Shown: positions 42,974 through 51,721 of the stretch, piece by piece
Position numbering within the stretch: the first letter of the stretch is position 1
Layout of the letters: every line of letters starts with the position of its first letter
Origin: Lachnospiraceae bacterium P6A3
GTDB taxonomy: Bacteria > Bacillota > Clostridia > Lachnospirales > Lachnospiraceae
NCBI GenBank assembly: GCA_000702085.1
Contig: JNKP01000001.1
Span: 62,001 to 126,000, forward strand
Direction: 5' to 3'
DNA length: 64,000 bases
Program-made: the position numbers and the translations under genes
The notes under the pieces: model-generated
Told to the model about the DNA's origin: nothing
Databases searched by the model: none
Seen by the model: only the letters and a program-made list of their open reading frames with translations

Positions 42974-43316
42974 GATGTTTTAAATCGCTTTACAAACCTG
43001 CTACATACTCCCGAAGCATCGCAAATTTGAGTTTCTTACTTTTTTGATGCTTTTTTTCTTCTATTTAGGAACTCAAAGCATCAAAAAACGGAATCCTGCT
43101 GTTTTTCGATGCTTTATCTGCTTTAATACGATGCAAAAAGCATCAAATTGGAATACTTTCTCAGTTTTCGATGCTTAATCCGCTTTAATACGATGCAAAA
43201 AGCATCAAATTTGGATACTCTCTTTGTTTTTGATGCTTGATCAGCCATAAAGCGAGGCACCGGACATCAAATCCGGATATTTTCTCTGTTTTCGATGCTT
43301 TAACCTGAATGAGTCA
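42974..43316. repeat. 62-bp tandem repeat array with internal inverted repeats
   Basis: In the 520-base gap between glyS and alaS, GATGCTT-type unit starts occur at 43046, 43108, 43170, 43232 and 43294, exactly 62 bases apart, with a more divergent GATGTTT at 42974 (72 bases earlier). Most units contain GATGCTT followed about 30 bases later by AAGCATC, so each can fold into a hairpin, and share TTTAATACGATGCAAAAAGC in the best two copies. The rest of the gap holds a CATAGAA/TTCTATG palindrome (42918-42934) and the alaS leader. No coding potential is apparent. It is not a CRISPR: units are contiguous and there are no unique spacers. Confidence 0.85.
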
Positions 43317-43341
43317 GTAAGAAAAGTTCCCACTGACTCAT
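43309..43341 (-). terminator. Hairpin after glyS, possible terminator
   Basis: A 10-bp stem ATGAGTCAGT/ACTGACTCAT (43309-43318 with 43332-43341) lies 11 bases after the glyS stop. It has a 13-base loop and no T-run on the minus strand, so termination is doubtful. Confidence 0.4.
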
Positions 43342-43352
43342 CAAAAAACATC

Positions 43353-44756
43353 TTAGAACATGAACTTATCCGCAAAGAATGCATCAAGCTCATCGATAGC
43401 GATACGCTCCTGCTCCATGGTGTCACGGAAACGTACGGTTACCTTGTTATCGGTCTCCGAATCGAAGTCATAGGTAATGCAGAAAGGAGTACCGATCTCA
43501 TCCTGACGGCGATAACGCTTTCCGATGTTTCCTCTGTCATCAAATTCGCAGTTATATTTCTTGGAAAGCTGAGCATAGATCTTCTCAGCACCCTCATTAA
43601 GCTTCTTGGAAAGAGGAAGGATACCGATCTTAACGGGAGCAAGTGCGGGATGGAAATGAAGCACTGTTCTGATATCGGGAGCTTCTTCGGTTCCGATGTT
43701 CTCTTCATCATATGCTGCGCAAAGGAAAGCGAGAACAACACGGTCAGCACCGAGTGAAGGCTCGATAACATAAGGAAGGTATCTTTCATTTGTCTCATCG
43801 TCAAAGTAGGTAAGATCCTGTCCGGATACTTCCTGATGACGTCCGAGATCATAATCGGTTCTGTCAGCGATGCCCCAAAGCTCGCCCCATCTGAGGGGAG
43901 CGGGGAAAAGGAACTCGATATCGGTGGTTCCCTTTGAATAGAAAGCAAGCTCAGCGGGATCGTGATCTCTGAGTCTCATCTCGTCTTCCTTGATGCCGAG
44001 GCTGATGAGCCAGTCACGGCAGAAGCCTCTCCAGTACTGAAACCACTCAAGGTCTGTTCCGGGCTTGCAGAAGAACTCGAGCTCCATCTGCTCGAACTCT
44101 CTGGTACGGAAGGTGAAGTTACCGGGAGTGATCTCGTTACGGAATGACTTACCTACCTGTGCAATACCGAAAGGAACCTTCTTACGTGAGGTTCTCTGTA
44201 CATTCTTGAAGTTTACGAAAATACCCTGAGCGGTCTCGGGGCGGAGATATACGGTGTTCTTGGCATCCTCGGTAACACCCTGGAATGTCTTGAACATAAG
44301 GTTGAACTGTCTGATATCGGTGAAGTTATGCTTTCCGCAGGTAGGGCAGGGAATGGACTTTTCCTTAATGAAATCCATCATCTCCTGCTGTGAGAAAGCA
44401 TCGATGGGCTTCTCGAGGGTGATTCCGTTATCTGCACAGAAATCCTCGATTACTTTATCCGCACGGAATCTCTCGTGGCACTCTTTACAGTCCATGAGAG
44501 GATCGGAGAATCCTGCGAGGTGTCCGGAAGCAACCCAGGTCTGGGGATTCATGAGAATCGCACAGTCAACACCTACATTGTGAGGGCACTCCTGTACAAA
44601 CTTGGTCCACCAAGCCTTCTTTACGTTATTCTTGAGCTCTACGCCGAGATTTCCGTAATCCCAGGTATTTGCAAGTCCGCCGTAAATCTCGGATCCGGGA
44701 TATATAAATCCTCTTCCTTTCGCAAGAGTTACGATCTTATCCATTGTCTTTTCCAT
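43353..44756 (-). CDS. glyS: Glycine-tRNA ligase (dimeric class II type)
   Basis: 467 residues. It belongs to the alpha2 GRS1-like type: [22 protein letters not shown] at the N-terminus (split over 14-35), [28 protein letters not shown] in the core, [15 protein letters not shown] and the C-terminal anticodon domain ([27 protein letters not shown]). It charges tRNA-Gly. The ATG at 44756 has AGGAAG upstream; an internal ATG four codons later is an alternative. It has its own strong promoter. Confidence 0.96.
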   Translation of the reverse strand: MEKTMDKIVTLAKGRGFIYPGSEIYGGLANTWDYGNLGVELKNNVKKAWWTKFVQECPHNVGVDCAILMNPQTWVASGHLAGFSDPLMDCKECHERFRADKVIEDFCADNGITLEKPIDAFSQQEMMDFIKEKSIPCPTCGKHNFTDIRQFNLMFKTFQGVTEDAKNTVYLRPETAQGIFVNFKNVQRTSRKKVPFGIAQVGKSFRNEITPGNFTFRTREFEQMELEFFCKPGTDLEWFQYWRGFCRDWLISLGIKEDEMRLRDHDPAELAFYSKGTTDIEFLFPAPLRWGELWGIADRTDYDLGRHQEVSGQDLTYFDDETNERYLPYVIEPSLGADRVVLAFLCAAYDEENIGTEEAPDIRTVLHFHPALAPVKIGILPLSKKLNEGAEKIYAQLSKKYNCEFDDRGNIGKRYRRQDEIGTPFCITYDFDSETDNKVTVRFRDTMEQERIAIDELDAFFADKFMF

Positions 44757-44800
44757 AGTCTTCTTCCTTTCAGGGAAAAATAATCTGCATACGGATTAGA

Positions 44801-44829
44801 ATTTTATCACAGTAAAGACCTCTCTTCAA
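44801..44829 (-). promoter_or_regulatory. Promoter of glyS
   Basis: On the minus strand TTGAAG (44824-44829) and TAAAAT (44801-44806) are separated by 17 bases, about 45 bases before the glyS ATG. No T-box structure is present in the short leader. Confidence 0.78.
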
Positions 44830-44835
44830 GGGATT

Positions 44836-44872
44836 AAAAACAGAAGGGACGGTCTTTCGTAACCGTCCCTTC
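44836..44872 (-). terminator. Terminator of the recO operon
   Basis: An 11-bp stem GAAGGGACGGT/ACCGTCCCTTC (44843-44853 with 44862-44872) is followed by TGTTTTT on the minus strand, seven bases after the recO stop. Confidence 0.92.
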
Positions 44873-44878
44873 GTTTCA

Positions 44879-45526
44879 TCAAAGCGCACTCAGAACTTCA
44901 AGTGACTTAAAGTGCTTATCCATAAAACGCTTCTCGTAATCACTGGTGAGTTTAAACAGCTCATCCTCTGCAGGATCCGTAAGTTTAAAGGTAAATAAGT
45001 GCCTCAGATCCGCATTCTGTATCCGGTCAACCGCGGCAATAACCGCGTCGTTAAAGGTCCTGCCCGCGGGAAGTCCCGGAAATTCACCGTTTATCACAAT
45101 GGCTCTGAGCACATATATGCATCTGACCAGCCTGTAGGAAAAATTGGGATTATTCAGGGCAAGCAATGATGCATACAATAGCCCCAGCATGGCCGTGGAA
45201 TCCTCACCCTCCACACAATAATAATCCGCAATCTCCGCAAAATATGACGCATATGATGCAAGCTCGATGTCGGTCCTGAACTCTTCGAAGTAATTGGATA
45301 TATCGGCATCGCTCAGATAGTAAGCGCTCTGTCCGTGACTCAGCTTAAATTCTCCGAATGCGAATCCTTCCGAAGACGCGGCAAAGCGCGAGGATGGTTT
45401 CCTCGCGCCTCTTACAAATACATTCAGCTTACCTTCCGAACCTGTAAGAAGTGTTATGAGTCTGTCATTTTCGCCGGCAGGCCTGGACCTTAACACCATA
45501 CCGGTACAGGTAAAAATATCATTCAT
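44879..45526 (-). CDS. recO: DNA repair protein RecO
   Basis: 215 residues, slightly short for the family (about 240). The N-terminal OB fold has TGMVLRSRPAGENDRLITLLT and GKLNVFVRGARKPSSRFA; the C-terminal helical part follows but lacks an evident four-cysteine zinc cluster. RecO helps RecR load RecA in gap repair. The start overlaps the era stop (ATGA), a common era-recO arrangement. Confidence 0.92.
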   Translation of the reverse strand: MNDIFTCTGMVLRSRPAGENDRLITLLTGSEGKLNVFVRGARKPSSRFAASSEGFAFGEFKLSHGQSAYYLSDADISNYFEEFRTDIELASYASYFAEIADYYCVEGEDSTAMLGLLYASLLALNNPNFSYRLVRCIYVLRAIVINGEFPGLPAGRTFNDAVIAAVDRIQNADLRHLFTFKLTDPAEDELFKLTSDYEKRFMDKHFKSLEVLSAL

Positions 45527-46419
45527 AACTGAGATTTATCAAATCCGAAATTCTTAAGGAGGATATCCGAATCCCTCCAGTCCTTCTTAACCTTGACCCA
45601 GAGCTTCAGAAAAACTTTGGTATCACAAAGCTCTTCAATCTCGGGACGGGCTTTGGATCCGATCTCTTTTAACTTGCTTCCGCCCTTTCCGATGATCATT
45701 CCCTTATGGGAATCCTTCTCGCAGTATATGGTGGCATCAATGTAATACATGCTGCCTTCATACTTCATGGAATCGATTCCGACAGCAAGGCCGTGGGGAA
45801 TCTCTTCTCCGAGACACATAAGAGCTTTCTCCCTTATGATCTCCGCAGCAATCTGTTTAACGGGCTGATCGGTTATCGTATCCTCATCATAGAAAGGCTC
45901 GCCCTCCGGAAGATATTTGAAGACGGTATCCACAAGATCGTCAACATTCTTATCCTTCAGCGCGGAGATCGGAACAACTTCCTTGAAATCCATATGAGAA
46001 CTGTAAACGGATATGAATTCAAGAAGCTTATCCCTGGAGATGGTATCTATCTTGTTGATAACAAGAATGATCGGAACCTCGAGAGTATTTAACTTGGTGC
46101 AGATAAGCTCCTCCGTTTCAGTGAAACGGTCCGAAGGCTCCACAAGCCACAGTATAAGATCCGCATCGGCAAAAGTACTCCATGCGCTGGATACCATATA
46201 ATCACCCAGTTTGCTCCTGGACTTATGAATACCGGGAGTATCGAGAAATACGATCTGACCTCTCTCATCCGTAAATACGCCTCTTGCCTTCTTACGGGTG
46301 GTCTGAGGCTTGGGTGAGGTGATTGCGATCTTCTGTCCGATTATTCTGTTTACAAGAGTGGACTTGCCGACGTTAGCTTTGCCGATAACGCCGACAAATC
46401 CCGATTTCTTATCTGCCAT
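45523..46419 (-). CDS. era: GTPase Era
   Basis: 298 residues. G1 GKANVGKSTL, G3 DTPGIHK, G4 NKID and the C-terminal KH domain with GMIIGKGGSKLKEIG are all present. Era binds 16S rRNA and assists 30S ribosome maturation. It lies between the DUF4349 lipoprotein gene (four-base gap) and recO (four-base overlap). Confidence 0.97.
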   Translation of the reverse strand: MADKKSGFVGVIGKANVGKSTLVNRIIGQKIAITSPKPQTTRKKARGVFTDERGQIVFLDTPGIHKSRSKLGDYMVSSAWSTFADADLILWLVEPSDRFTETEELICTKLNTLEVPIILVINKIDTISRDKLLEFISVYSSHMDFKEVVPISALKDKNVDDLVDTVFKYLPEGEPFYDEDTITDQPVKQIAAEIIREKALMCLGEEIPHGLAVGIDSMKYEGSMYYIDATIYCEKDSHKGMIIGKGGSKLKEIGSKARPEIEELCDTKVFLKLWVKVKKDWRDSDILLKNFGFDKSQL

Positions 46420-46423
46420 AAAA

Positions 46424-47512
46424 TTACTTCTTTTCTTCGGTTTTAGCCTGATCCTGTGGCTGTGCTGTTGAATTGCCTACAACGGGCTCGGTACCTGCCA
46501 GGTTGTTCATGGTATTCTGGTATGCTTCGTACTGTGCCTTCTGCTTGGATGCCGCCTTGGCTGCAAGCTTGGCTGCTCTCTTATCGGAACCGAGATAAAG
46601 TATCCACTTTACGATACCGAATATAACAGCTCCCCAGAAGATGAGGTAAATGAAGTGTGATACGAACCATACTGCAAAGTTCTTGAAAAATGTCGCGATA
46701 TCTTCCAGCTGCTCGGAGAATCCGTCCTTCATTCTTTCCCAGGTAGTAGGCTCTTCGTAAACAACGGGAGTATACTCTACAACTTCACTGATATTCAGGT
46801 AAATGGTAGCATAATTGACCTTATTGTCATAGGTGCGAAGCTGGCTCTCCATGCTTTCAATCTGATATCTGATGTTAGCAAGTCTTTCCTCGATATAGAT
46901 CATATCCTCGATGGATTCAGCTTCTCTGAGGAACTCTTCAAGACGCGCTTCCTCATCCCTTAATGTCTTCTCATGAGCTTCAAGATCAACATAAGTAAGA
47001 GTTATATCTTCAACGCTCTGAGTCCTGTTGGTGATATTTCCGGCATTTCCTATCTGCTTGATAAAATCATCAAGTTTATCTGCGGGGATTCTTACGGTAA
47101 GATCCGCATGTCTTTCAACAACGTCTCCGTAATAACGGCTTCCGTTATAGGTATTGATTGACTCAAGATATCCGCCTGCCTGTTTTACATAGTTCTCGAC
47201 ATCCGCATAGAGCTGATCGAATTCCTTGGTCTCAACGTCAAGATATGAAGTGGTGATAAGCTTTCTGCTGGTATCCACGGTTTCGGGTGCCGATGCGGTT
47301 GAACCGGATGCATCATCCGTCTTCACTTCATAGGAATCAAAACCGTAATCATAATCAGCAGCTTCTTCCGCATAATATTCACTGCCGTTTGCAGCCGTGG
47401 GAGCGGATGCCGCATAGGATGCGCTGTTTCCCGAAGATCCGCATCCCGCAAGCATTGAAACGCTTAATACGCCTGTGGTGATAAGTTTTCCGAAAAGATT
47501 CATTTTTTTCAT
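46424..47512 (-). CDS. DUF4349 lipoprotein
   Basis: 362 residues from the ATG at 47510-47512, preceded by AGGAGG. A lipoprotein signal ends at VSMLAGCGSSG, so the mature protein starts at the Cys. After a low-complexity linker, DTSRKLITTSYLDVETKEFD opens the DUF4349 domain, with a long coiled coil (about 190-255, EAHEKTLRDEEARLEEFLREAE region), then TIYLNISEVVEY. A C-terminal membrane helix (about 295-320) and a basic tail follow. The family is widespread in Firmicutes and has no firm function. It sits between the M16C peptidase and era. Confidence 0.87.
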   Translation of the reverse strand: MKKMNLFGKLITTGVLSVSMLAGCGSSGNSASYAASAPTAANGSEYYAEEAADYDYGFDSYEVKTDDASGSTASAPETVDTSRKLITTSYLDVETKEFDQLYADVENYVKQAGGYLESINTYNGSRYYGDVVERHADLTVRIPADKLDDFIKQIGNAGNITNRTQSVEDITLTYVDLEAHEKTLRDEEARLEEFLREAESIEDMIYIEERLANIRYQIESMESQLRTYDNKVNYATIYLNISEVVEYTPVVYEEPTTWERMKDGFSEQLEDIATFFKNFAVWFVSHFIYLIFWGAVIFGIVKWILYLGSDKRAAKLAAKAASKQKAQYEAYQNTMNNLAGTEPVVGNSTAQPQDQAKTEEKK

Positions 47513-47540
47513 AAGATTCCTCCTGCGTAACAAAAAAGAT

Positions 47541-50456
47541 TTACAGCAGATTCTCCAGCTTTCCGAAGAGCTTCTCATTATCACGGATGAGCTTTTCATT
47601 ACCGACGACAACAAGCTTATTATCAGCCATCATCTCCCTGATGTACTCGGAAGTCTTCCTGATGTCTTCGGGAGTACAATCAAGTACTTCGTCCCTGATC
47701 TTCTGAAGATCTTCTTCGGTAACGCCGCCCATATATGAGCTGAAGCTCCTGGAGCCTCTTGCGGAAGGTGTAAGAGGAAGGTCCATATCGCTTATGGTAC
47801 CGATGATCAGTTTGGTCATTCCTCTTTCATCTGCGTCAAAGTTTGCAACAGCCTCTGCTGCCCCTTCATATACTTCGACGGTTTTTGTCAGGTTCGGGTC
47901 ACGATATGAAACAAAATATCCCGTGCCCGCAGGAGTAAAGGAATTCATTACACCGTAAGCCCCGCCCTTGACTCTTACATTCATCCACAGATAATCGTAA
48001 CCGAGGAAAACTTTGAGCACTTTAAGAGCTCCGGTAAATTTAAGTCCGTGTCTGTCATATCTGCCTGCCCTGCATACGAATACTACCTGTCCCGAGGTAA
48101 TGAGACCTTCGTTGTTGCGAACAAGCTCGATGTTCTGCGAAACGGGTCTGTGCTTTTCGGTAAAGAGTTCTTCTTTAAAGCCGGTAATTCTTTCTTTTAA
48201 CAGATCGGCTTCACTGCGGTCACCGGTGAAATCGACGATCATATTCTCGGATCTTAAGATAAGTCCGAGGACATATTTGAGATTCTCCGTCATATTTCCG
48301 GCCTGAGCATCATAGTCATTGAGAAGTTCACAGATGAATCTGTAATATGAAACTCCCTGGATCAGATCAGAGAATGCGGACTGCTTGGAAACACTTGCCA
48401 CGGCCCTGGAGGCTGCGATGGAATGACCTGCGCCCAGGAAGCTTGACTGCATGGAATTCTTGATCTCAACCAGGATATCTTTGATCCTGCGAAGATCCGA
48501 GAATTTGGAATCAAGAAGGATCTCACGAAGAAGATCAAAAGCTTCGCCGGATCTTTCATTGAAATACTTTGCTTTTACTTCGAAGGTGGAAGTGAATTTT
48601 TCCTTCTCATGGTAAAGCGAGTAGATCTCCGTTGATATATTGAATCCGCCCATAACAAGATCAATCATGGGATTTAAATCTTCATATCTGTGCTCTTTGG
48701 TATCGACCATGCTGAGAACATCCCGGAGAAGTCCCACATAAGGAAGTAACTGTGCAGCAATCTTGTCGGTCTTAAATGCAAGTCTCAGATATCCGATCTT
48801 TCTGGTATCGATGTCATGGAATATAAAAGGAATTCCGTCTATATCGGAAATATCATTTGTAAGAGGCTCGATCTCCCGCTTAAGATCCGCTCTTGTAAGC
48901 ATGGGGAGAGAATTGATTGCGGCTTCCGAATCCGGGGTGTCACGGAATTTATTCAATCCGTCTATGATCTTATCCACTGCCTTTTTGTCCGCAGGGGTAA
49001 AAGAAGACTGAATCGCATCCAGAGTCTTTCTGAGTTCTTTATCTTTGTTTTCCTGAACACCTTCAGTGGGACGGACACATACATAAGACTTATGCTTGTT
49101 TCCGATAAAATATTTTCTTACCAGCTTTTCGAAATAACCGGTATCTATATTTTCCCTGAGGAATTCATATGCATCTTCCGCTTCTACGTAATCGAAGGGT
49201 TTATTGTCGTCATAAAGCCATGAATCAAACATGGTGATGCCGTACATAAGTCCCTTGGGATATCTTCCGAAGTCGGCTTCCCTGTAACGGAATTCGCTTG
49301 AATCAATGGCTGCTCTTAAGGCATTCCTGTCAAAGCCTTTCTTGGCAACGGTCTCGATGGTCTCGGTTATAAGCTGGCCGAACCTGGTCTCCATGCTCAT
49401 TGCGGCATCTTTACCGACAATGCTGTAGAAAGGCTGTCTTACGGAGCATTCAAGTCGGCTTGAAACATCACCCACAACTCCCTGCTCAACCAGTATCTTA
49501 CGAAGAGGTGCGCCGGGATTGGCAACAAGCGCATAATCTATCATCTCGAATGCAAGTCTTGTTTTGGTATCAAGAGCTTCTTCGAGTGCGAAGTTCACCG
49601 AGAAAAATGTATTCTCATCCGCATTCTCTCCCTGAGAAAGAGGACACTGTTTCATGACCTTCACAGGCTGTGAGAAGGCCTTCTGCATTCTTACTGATGA
49701 ATCGATATCAAGATGCGAAAATCTGGAGAGATACTTCCTGTCGATAAATTCCAGGTCGGAAAGACAATCAGAGTTTCCGTAGAGATAAATATAGCTGTTT
49801 GAAGGATGATAATATCTTCTGTGGAAATCAAGGAACTGCTCATATGTAAGGGAAGGGATATAATCAGGGTCTCCGCCGAATTCAACGCCGTACTCATTGT
49901 CCGGGAAAAGAGAGAACATGGACTCGGATGAAATGATATCCTCGGCAGCGGATCTTGCGCCCTTCATCTCGTTGTATACGACACCGTTTATGATGAGCTT
50001 GCCTTCCTCATCATATTCATAGTGCCAGCCTTCCTGACGGAAGATGCTCTCATTCTTATATACATTGGGATAAAAAACCGCATCGAGATAAACGTGCATC
50101 AGATTCCTGAAATCGGAATCGTTGGTGGACGCAATGGGGTATACGGTTTTATCCGGGAATGTGAATGCGTTCAAGAAGGTATTGAGTGATCCCTTCGCGA
50201 GTTCCACAAAGGGGTCCTTAAGAGGGAACTCTCTGGATCCGCACAATACGGAGTGCTCGAGAATATGAGCCACACCCGTCGAATCGGTGGGCGGAGTCCT
50301 GAATCCTACTGCAAAGACTTTATTATTGTCATCGTTTTCGATGACCGCGATCCTTGCTCCTGTTTTATTATGTCTGAGAAGATATCCTACGGATGCGATA
50401 TCTTTCAGTTCTTTCTGCTGCACAACTTCGTAGTTTCTTAACTTTTCGATATCCAT
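47541..50456 (-). CDS. M16C zinc metallopeptidase (PreP-like)
   Basis: 971 residues, the size of the four-domain PreP/CYM1 group. The inverted zinc motif HILEH (64-68) is intact in TGVAHILEHSVLCGSREFP, with FLNAFTFPDKTVYPIAS following and the NEMKGARS segment further on. Members degrade peptides inside a closed chamber. There is no signal peptide, so it is likely cytoplasmic. It follows the 139-residue unknown by 24 bases and precedes the DUF4349 lipoprotein by about 28. Confidence 0.94.
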   Translation of the reverse strand: MDIEKLRNYEVVQQKELKDIASVGYLLRHNKTGARIAVIENDDNNKVFAVGFRTPPTDSTGVAHILEHSVLCGSREFPLKDPFVELAKGSLNTFLNAFTFPDKTVYPIASTNDSDFRNLMHVYLDAVFYPNVYKNESIFRQEGWHYEYDEEGKLIINGVVYNEMKGARSAAEDIISSESMFSLFPDNEYGVEFGGDPDYIPSLTYEQFLDFHRRYYHPSNSYIYLYGNSDCLSDLEFIDRKYLSRFSHLDIDSSVRMQKAFSQPVKVMKQCPLSQGENADENTFFSVNFALEEALDTKTRLAFEMIDYALVANPGAPLRKILVEQGVVGDVSSRLECSVRQPFYSIVGKDAAMSMETRFGQLITETIETVAKKGFDRNALRAAIDSSEFRYREADFGRYPKGLMYGITMFDSWLYDDNKPFDYVEAEDAYEFLRENIDTGYFEKLVRKYFIGNKHKSYVCVRPTEGVQENKDKELRKTLDAIQSSFTPADKKAVDKIIDGLNKFRDTPDSEAAINSLPMLTRADLKREIEPLTNDISDIDGIPFIFHDIDTRKIGYLRLAFKTDKIAAQLLPYVGLLRDVLSMVDTKEHRYEDLNPMIDLVMGGFNISTEIYSLYHEKEKFTSTFEVKAKYFNERSGEAFDLLREILLDSKFSDLRRIKDILVEIKNSMQSSFLGAGHSIAASRAVASVSKQSAFSDLIQGVSYYRFICELLNDYDAQAGNMTENLKYVLGLILRSENMIVDFTGDRSEADLLKERITGFKEELFTEKHRPVSQNIELVRNNEGLITSGQVVFVCRAGRYDRHGLKFTGALKVLKVFLGYDYLWMNVRVKGGAYGVMNSFTPAGTGYFVSYRDPNLTKTVEVYEGAAEAVANFDADERGMTKLIIGTISDMDLPLTPSARGSRSFSSYMGGVTEEDLQKIRDEVLDCTPEDIRKTSEYIREMMADNKLVVVGNEKLIRDNEKLFGKLENLL

Positions 50457-50480
50457 ATTAATCCTTTAAATACGCAACGA

Positions 50481-50900
50481 TCAGACGGTAAGAAGCGCAA
50501 GCTTGCTGCCCTTCAGTTCCTGAATAAACAGACCGGCTTCTTTCTTATCATCCTCGCTCATTGACACAAGATCGTTAATCTTCAGATATTTGGTACGGTA
50601 CACCTCTTCTTCGGATCCGAAGAGATGCTTTTTCTTAACCTTGACGCTCACCTTAACTTCACCGTTCATCTGCTTGAAAACCTGCATGCAGAAATCGTCG
50701 GGTTTCAGATAATAGAGCACCGTTTCGAGAGTATCCTCATCCGAAAAAGAAGGAAGAATGCTCTCTGCTATAACTTTGCGGAACTTATATAAAATATCTT
50801 CATTAAGCGTGAGCTCTTTGAGGGTGTATTTTGAACCCACAAAGAAGTATCCCGGATCCTGAATGAAGTATTTATAATCTTCATAAATCTGTTTCGTCAC
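50481..50900 (-). CDS. Conserved-looking unknown, 139 aa
   Basis: I do not recognise a family. The protein is soluble with mixed alpha/beta character: helices near 5-12, 32-47 and 55-64, then strands around GEVKVSVKVKKKHLFG and a helical end SEDDKKEAGLFIQELKGSKLALLTV. Its ATG overlaps the stop of the sigma-like gene (ATGA), suggesting the two are made in fixed proportion and may interact. No transmembrane segment or cysteines of note are present apart from one Cys. Confidence 0.72.
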   Translation of the reverse strand: MTKQIYEDYKYFIQDPGYFFVGSKYTLKELTLNEDILYKFRKVIAESILPSFSDEDTLETVLYYLKPDDFCMQVFKQMNGEVKVSVKVKKKHLFGSEEEVYRTKYLKINDLVSMSEDDKKEAGLFIQELKGSKLALLTV

Positions 50901-51721
50901 TGCTCTCTTGTATCCTCAATAACTTCTATCTTGTAGCCGCTGATCTCCATTGCATCCCTAACGGCTTTTTCACTCATGTGGGCATACTCGGCAACTTCCT
51001 TAACGGTTACCTTTCTCTCCAGAGAATCGGCAAGTTCCATTGCCTTGTCATAAACTTTGTTGGTCTTTTCCAGAATCTTATCCGCGACGGCGTCTTCCTG
51101 AGTAAACTCTCCGATAAGCTCTTCCATGGAATCCATGGCAAGCTTCATAAGAAAGCCTTCGCAGTCCTCGGGCTTTTCCTGGGAATCCAGCATAAGAACG
51201 CCCCTGCAAAGAGCGGCATTTCCCTCTCCGATAAGATCTTCGAGAAGAACGCCCTGTCCGGTATAAATACGCGCAAGCTGGGCAACATCCTTAAGATAAC
51301 AGTTTATAAGGTTATCCATGGAAGTCCTGTCACCGGCCATGGCACTCATGGCGAATGCTTTCTTTTCACCGTCGGTAAAAACAGGGAGCTCATCAAGTTC
51401 CCGAAGATATTCATTTAAATAATCCGTATCGATACTGTCGAGGGCAAACTCGGAAAGAACCGCCTCGTTCTCGGAAGGAGTTATTCCGTCCGTACCTTCG
51501 ATATCACTTGCATGAAGGGTTTCTTCGCCGGAAAGCTTAATCTCCCATCTGATGCCGCGGCCCTTCAGGTAATCAAATACCATCCCGGTCTGGGTATCAT
51601 CCAGTTCCAGGGGAGCAAGCATCTCGTCTATGTCTGCCTTATCGATAAAACCTCCCTGAAGCGCTGCTTTGTGTCTGAGTGCTTCGAGAGTTTTTCCGAA
51701 TGCTACTTCTTTATCCATCAT
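50897..51721 (-). CDS. Sigma-70-like protein lacking region 4
   Basis: 274 residues. Residues 8-62 resemble sigma region 1.1 (GGFIDKADIDEML ... FDYLKGRGI). YLNEYLRELDELPVFTDGEK (101-120) matches region 1.2, and NLINCYLKDVAQLARIYTGQG followed by EDLIGEGNAALCRGV (137-175) matches regions 2.1-2.2, the core polymerase contact. The aromatic -10-melting part (region 2.3-2.4) is not recognisable. VTVKEVAEYAHMSEKAVRDAMEIS (238-261) is a region-3-like helix-turn-helix. Region 4 is absent. I infer a polymerase-core-binding regulator or decoy rather than a normal sigma factor. It is coupled to genes on both sides. Confidence 0.75.
   Translation of the reverse strand: MMDKEVAFGKTLEALRHKAALQGGFIDKADIDEMLAPLELDDTQTGMVFDYLKGRGIRWEIKLSGEETLHASDIEGTDGITPSENEAVLSEFALDSIDTDYLNEYLRELDELPVFTDGEKKAFAMSAMAGDRTSMDNLINCYLKDVAQLARIYTGQGVLLEDLIGEGNAALCRGVLMLDSQEKPEDCEGFLMKLAMDSMEELIGEFTQEDAVADKILEKTNKVYDKAMELADSLERKVTVKEVAEYAHMSEKAVRDAMEISGYKIEVIEDTREQ

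Noticed and set aside
42974-43316. CRISPR-like array
   Set aside because: The 62-base units are contiguous with no unique spacers, each unit contains its own inverted repeat, and no cas gene is present.
42833-43352. Small ORFs within the glyS-alaS gap
   Set aside because: Short frames follow the tandem repeat and have no credible ribosome binding sites.
44757-44880. T-box leader for glyS (and likewise for pheS, alaS and thrC)
   Set aside because: Leaders are short or lack the conserved TGGNACCGCG-type motif and the specifier stem on either strand.
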